Shown here one piece after another: positions 5,974 to 6,120 of a DNA stretch of 6,120 nucleotides (positions are counted from its first letter, which is position 1; each line of letters starts with the position of its first letter). Origin of the DNA: Actinomycetota bacterium. Lineage in GTDB: Bacteria; Actinomycetota; Actinomycetes; S36-B12. Below the pieces are notes generated by a model. The model did no database searches, had not been told where the DNA came from, and was given only the letters and a program-made list of their open reading frames with translations. Both the position numbers and the translations under genes were made by a program. The DNA is taken from assembly GCA_027729865.1 (NCBI GenBank), contig JAQCBM010000119.1, positions 1 through 6,120 on the forward strand. Direction: 5' to 3'.

Positions 5974-6052
5974 GTCGAAAGGGCACTTCTGGCGTGTCGA
6001 AAGGGCACTTCTGGCGTGTCGAAAGGGCACTTCTGGCGTGTCGAGAGGGCAC
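5974..6052. repeat. 22-bp tandem repeat array, three exact copies plus a degenerate fourth
   Basis: Three identical 22-bp units follow one another without spacers (5974-5995, 5996-6017, 6018-6039). Each begins GTCGAAAGGGCACTTCTGG and ends CGT. A fourth copy starts at 6040 as GTCGAGAGGGCAC and then diverges. The unit contains AAGGGCACTT, an imperfect dyad, and at each junction GGCAC and GTGTC could pair (one G-U) around a 7-nt loop. The period is not a multiple of three, so it is not a coding repeat. The period is close to two DNA helical turns, so equivalent bases face the same side. It begins 18 bp after the livF stop. Its function is unknown: dispersed intergenic repeat, protein-binding array, or 3'-end mRNA structure. 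Confidence 0.9.
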
Positions 6053-6078
6053 GGCGGTTGACCGCAACGACAACCGTC
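6053..6078 (+). terminator. Possible weak stem-loop terminator after livF
   Basis: GGCGGTTG (6053-6060) can pair with CAACCGTC (6071-6078), one pair being G-T, around a 10-nt loop. A shorter alternative, GTTG-ACCG-CAAC, uses part of the same sequence. No T-run follows, so it is at best an actinobacterial-style terminator lacking a U-tract. Confidence 0.22.
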
Positions 6079-6120
6079 ACCAACGACGACGCTTCGATGC
6101 GCGGCGGTCCTGAAGAAGTT

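Noticed and set aside
5974..6052. CRISPR array
   Set aside because: The 22-bp units are directly contiguous with no unique spacers, and no cas genes are present.
5801..6073. Minus-strand 90-residue frame through the repeat array
   Set aside because: It overlaps the end of livF, and the 22-bp period shifts frame with each unit, so the repeat is not maintained as protein.
6077..6120. Possible C-terminus of a convergent minus-strand gene (LLQDRRASKRRRW then stop), or a plus-strand start at ATG 6097
   Set aside because: Too few codons to judge, with no recognisable domain; the plus-strand ATG has no ribosome binding site. More sequence to the right would settle it.

Overview
The window looks like a chromosomal segment of a moderately high-GC actinobacterium (Actinomycetota). 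The reasons are the strong G/C preference at third codon positions, an actinobacterial-type DNA polymerase I with a decayed proofreading site, two genes whose -10 boxes lie exactly where leaderless transcripts would need them, and a polA / hotdog thioesterase / branched-chain amino acid ABC transporter neighbourhood. From memory, unchecked, related actinobacteria have a similar neighbourhood. I cannot name a family or genus.

Layout: positions 1-1204 hold the N-terminal ~401 codons of polA on the minus strand, cut by the left window edge. A 119-bp divergent intergenic region (1205-1323) separates it from a plus-strand YdiI/EntH/MenI-like acyl-CoA thioesterase (1324-1791). This region carries two promoter candidates and a centrally placed 12-bp direct repeat overlapping a perfect palindrome. 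After a 131-bp gap comes a tightly packed plus-strand operon, livH-livM-livG-livF (1923-5955), with junctions of +1 nt, an 11-nt overlap and an ATGA overlap. The last 165 bp hold a contiguous 22-bp tandem repeat array (about 3.5 copies), then a weak stem-loop and no convincing gene.

The four liv genes encode both membrane permeases and both ATPases of a HAAT-family importer for branched-chain or related amino acids. No substrate-binding protein gene lies in the window. The LivH subunit is unusual: its best-supported start (a TTG with a GGAGG ribosome binding site) gives a protein with a clear signal peptide, a ~90-residue beta-sandwich-like (carboxypeptidase-regulatory/CnaB-like) domain, a Gly-rich linker, and then the standard permease. 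LivG and LivF also carry N-terminal extensions compared with E. coli LivG and LivF. The accessory parts of this transporter, the central repeats between the two leaderless genes, and the 22-bp array are the points most worth following. No mobile element, RNA gene, CRISPR array or wholly unknown gene system is visible.
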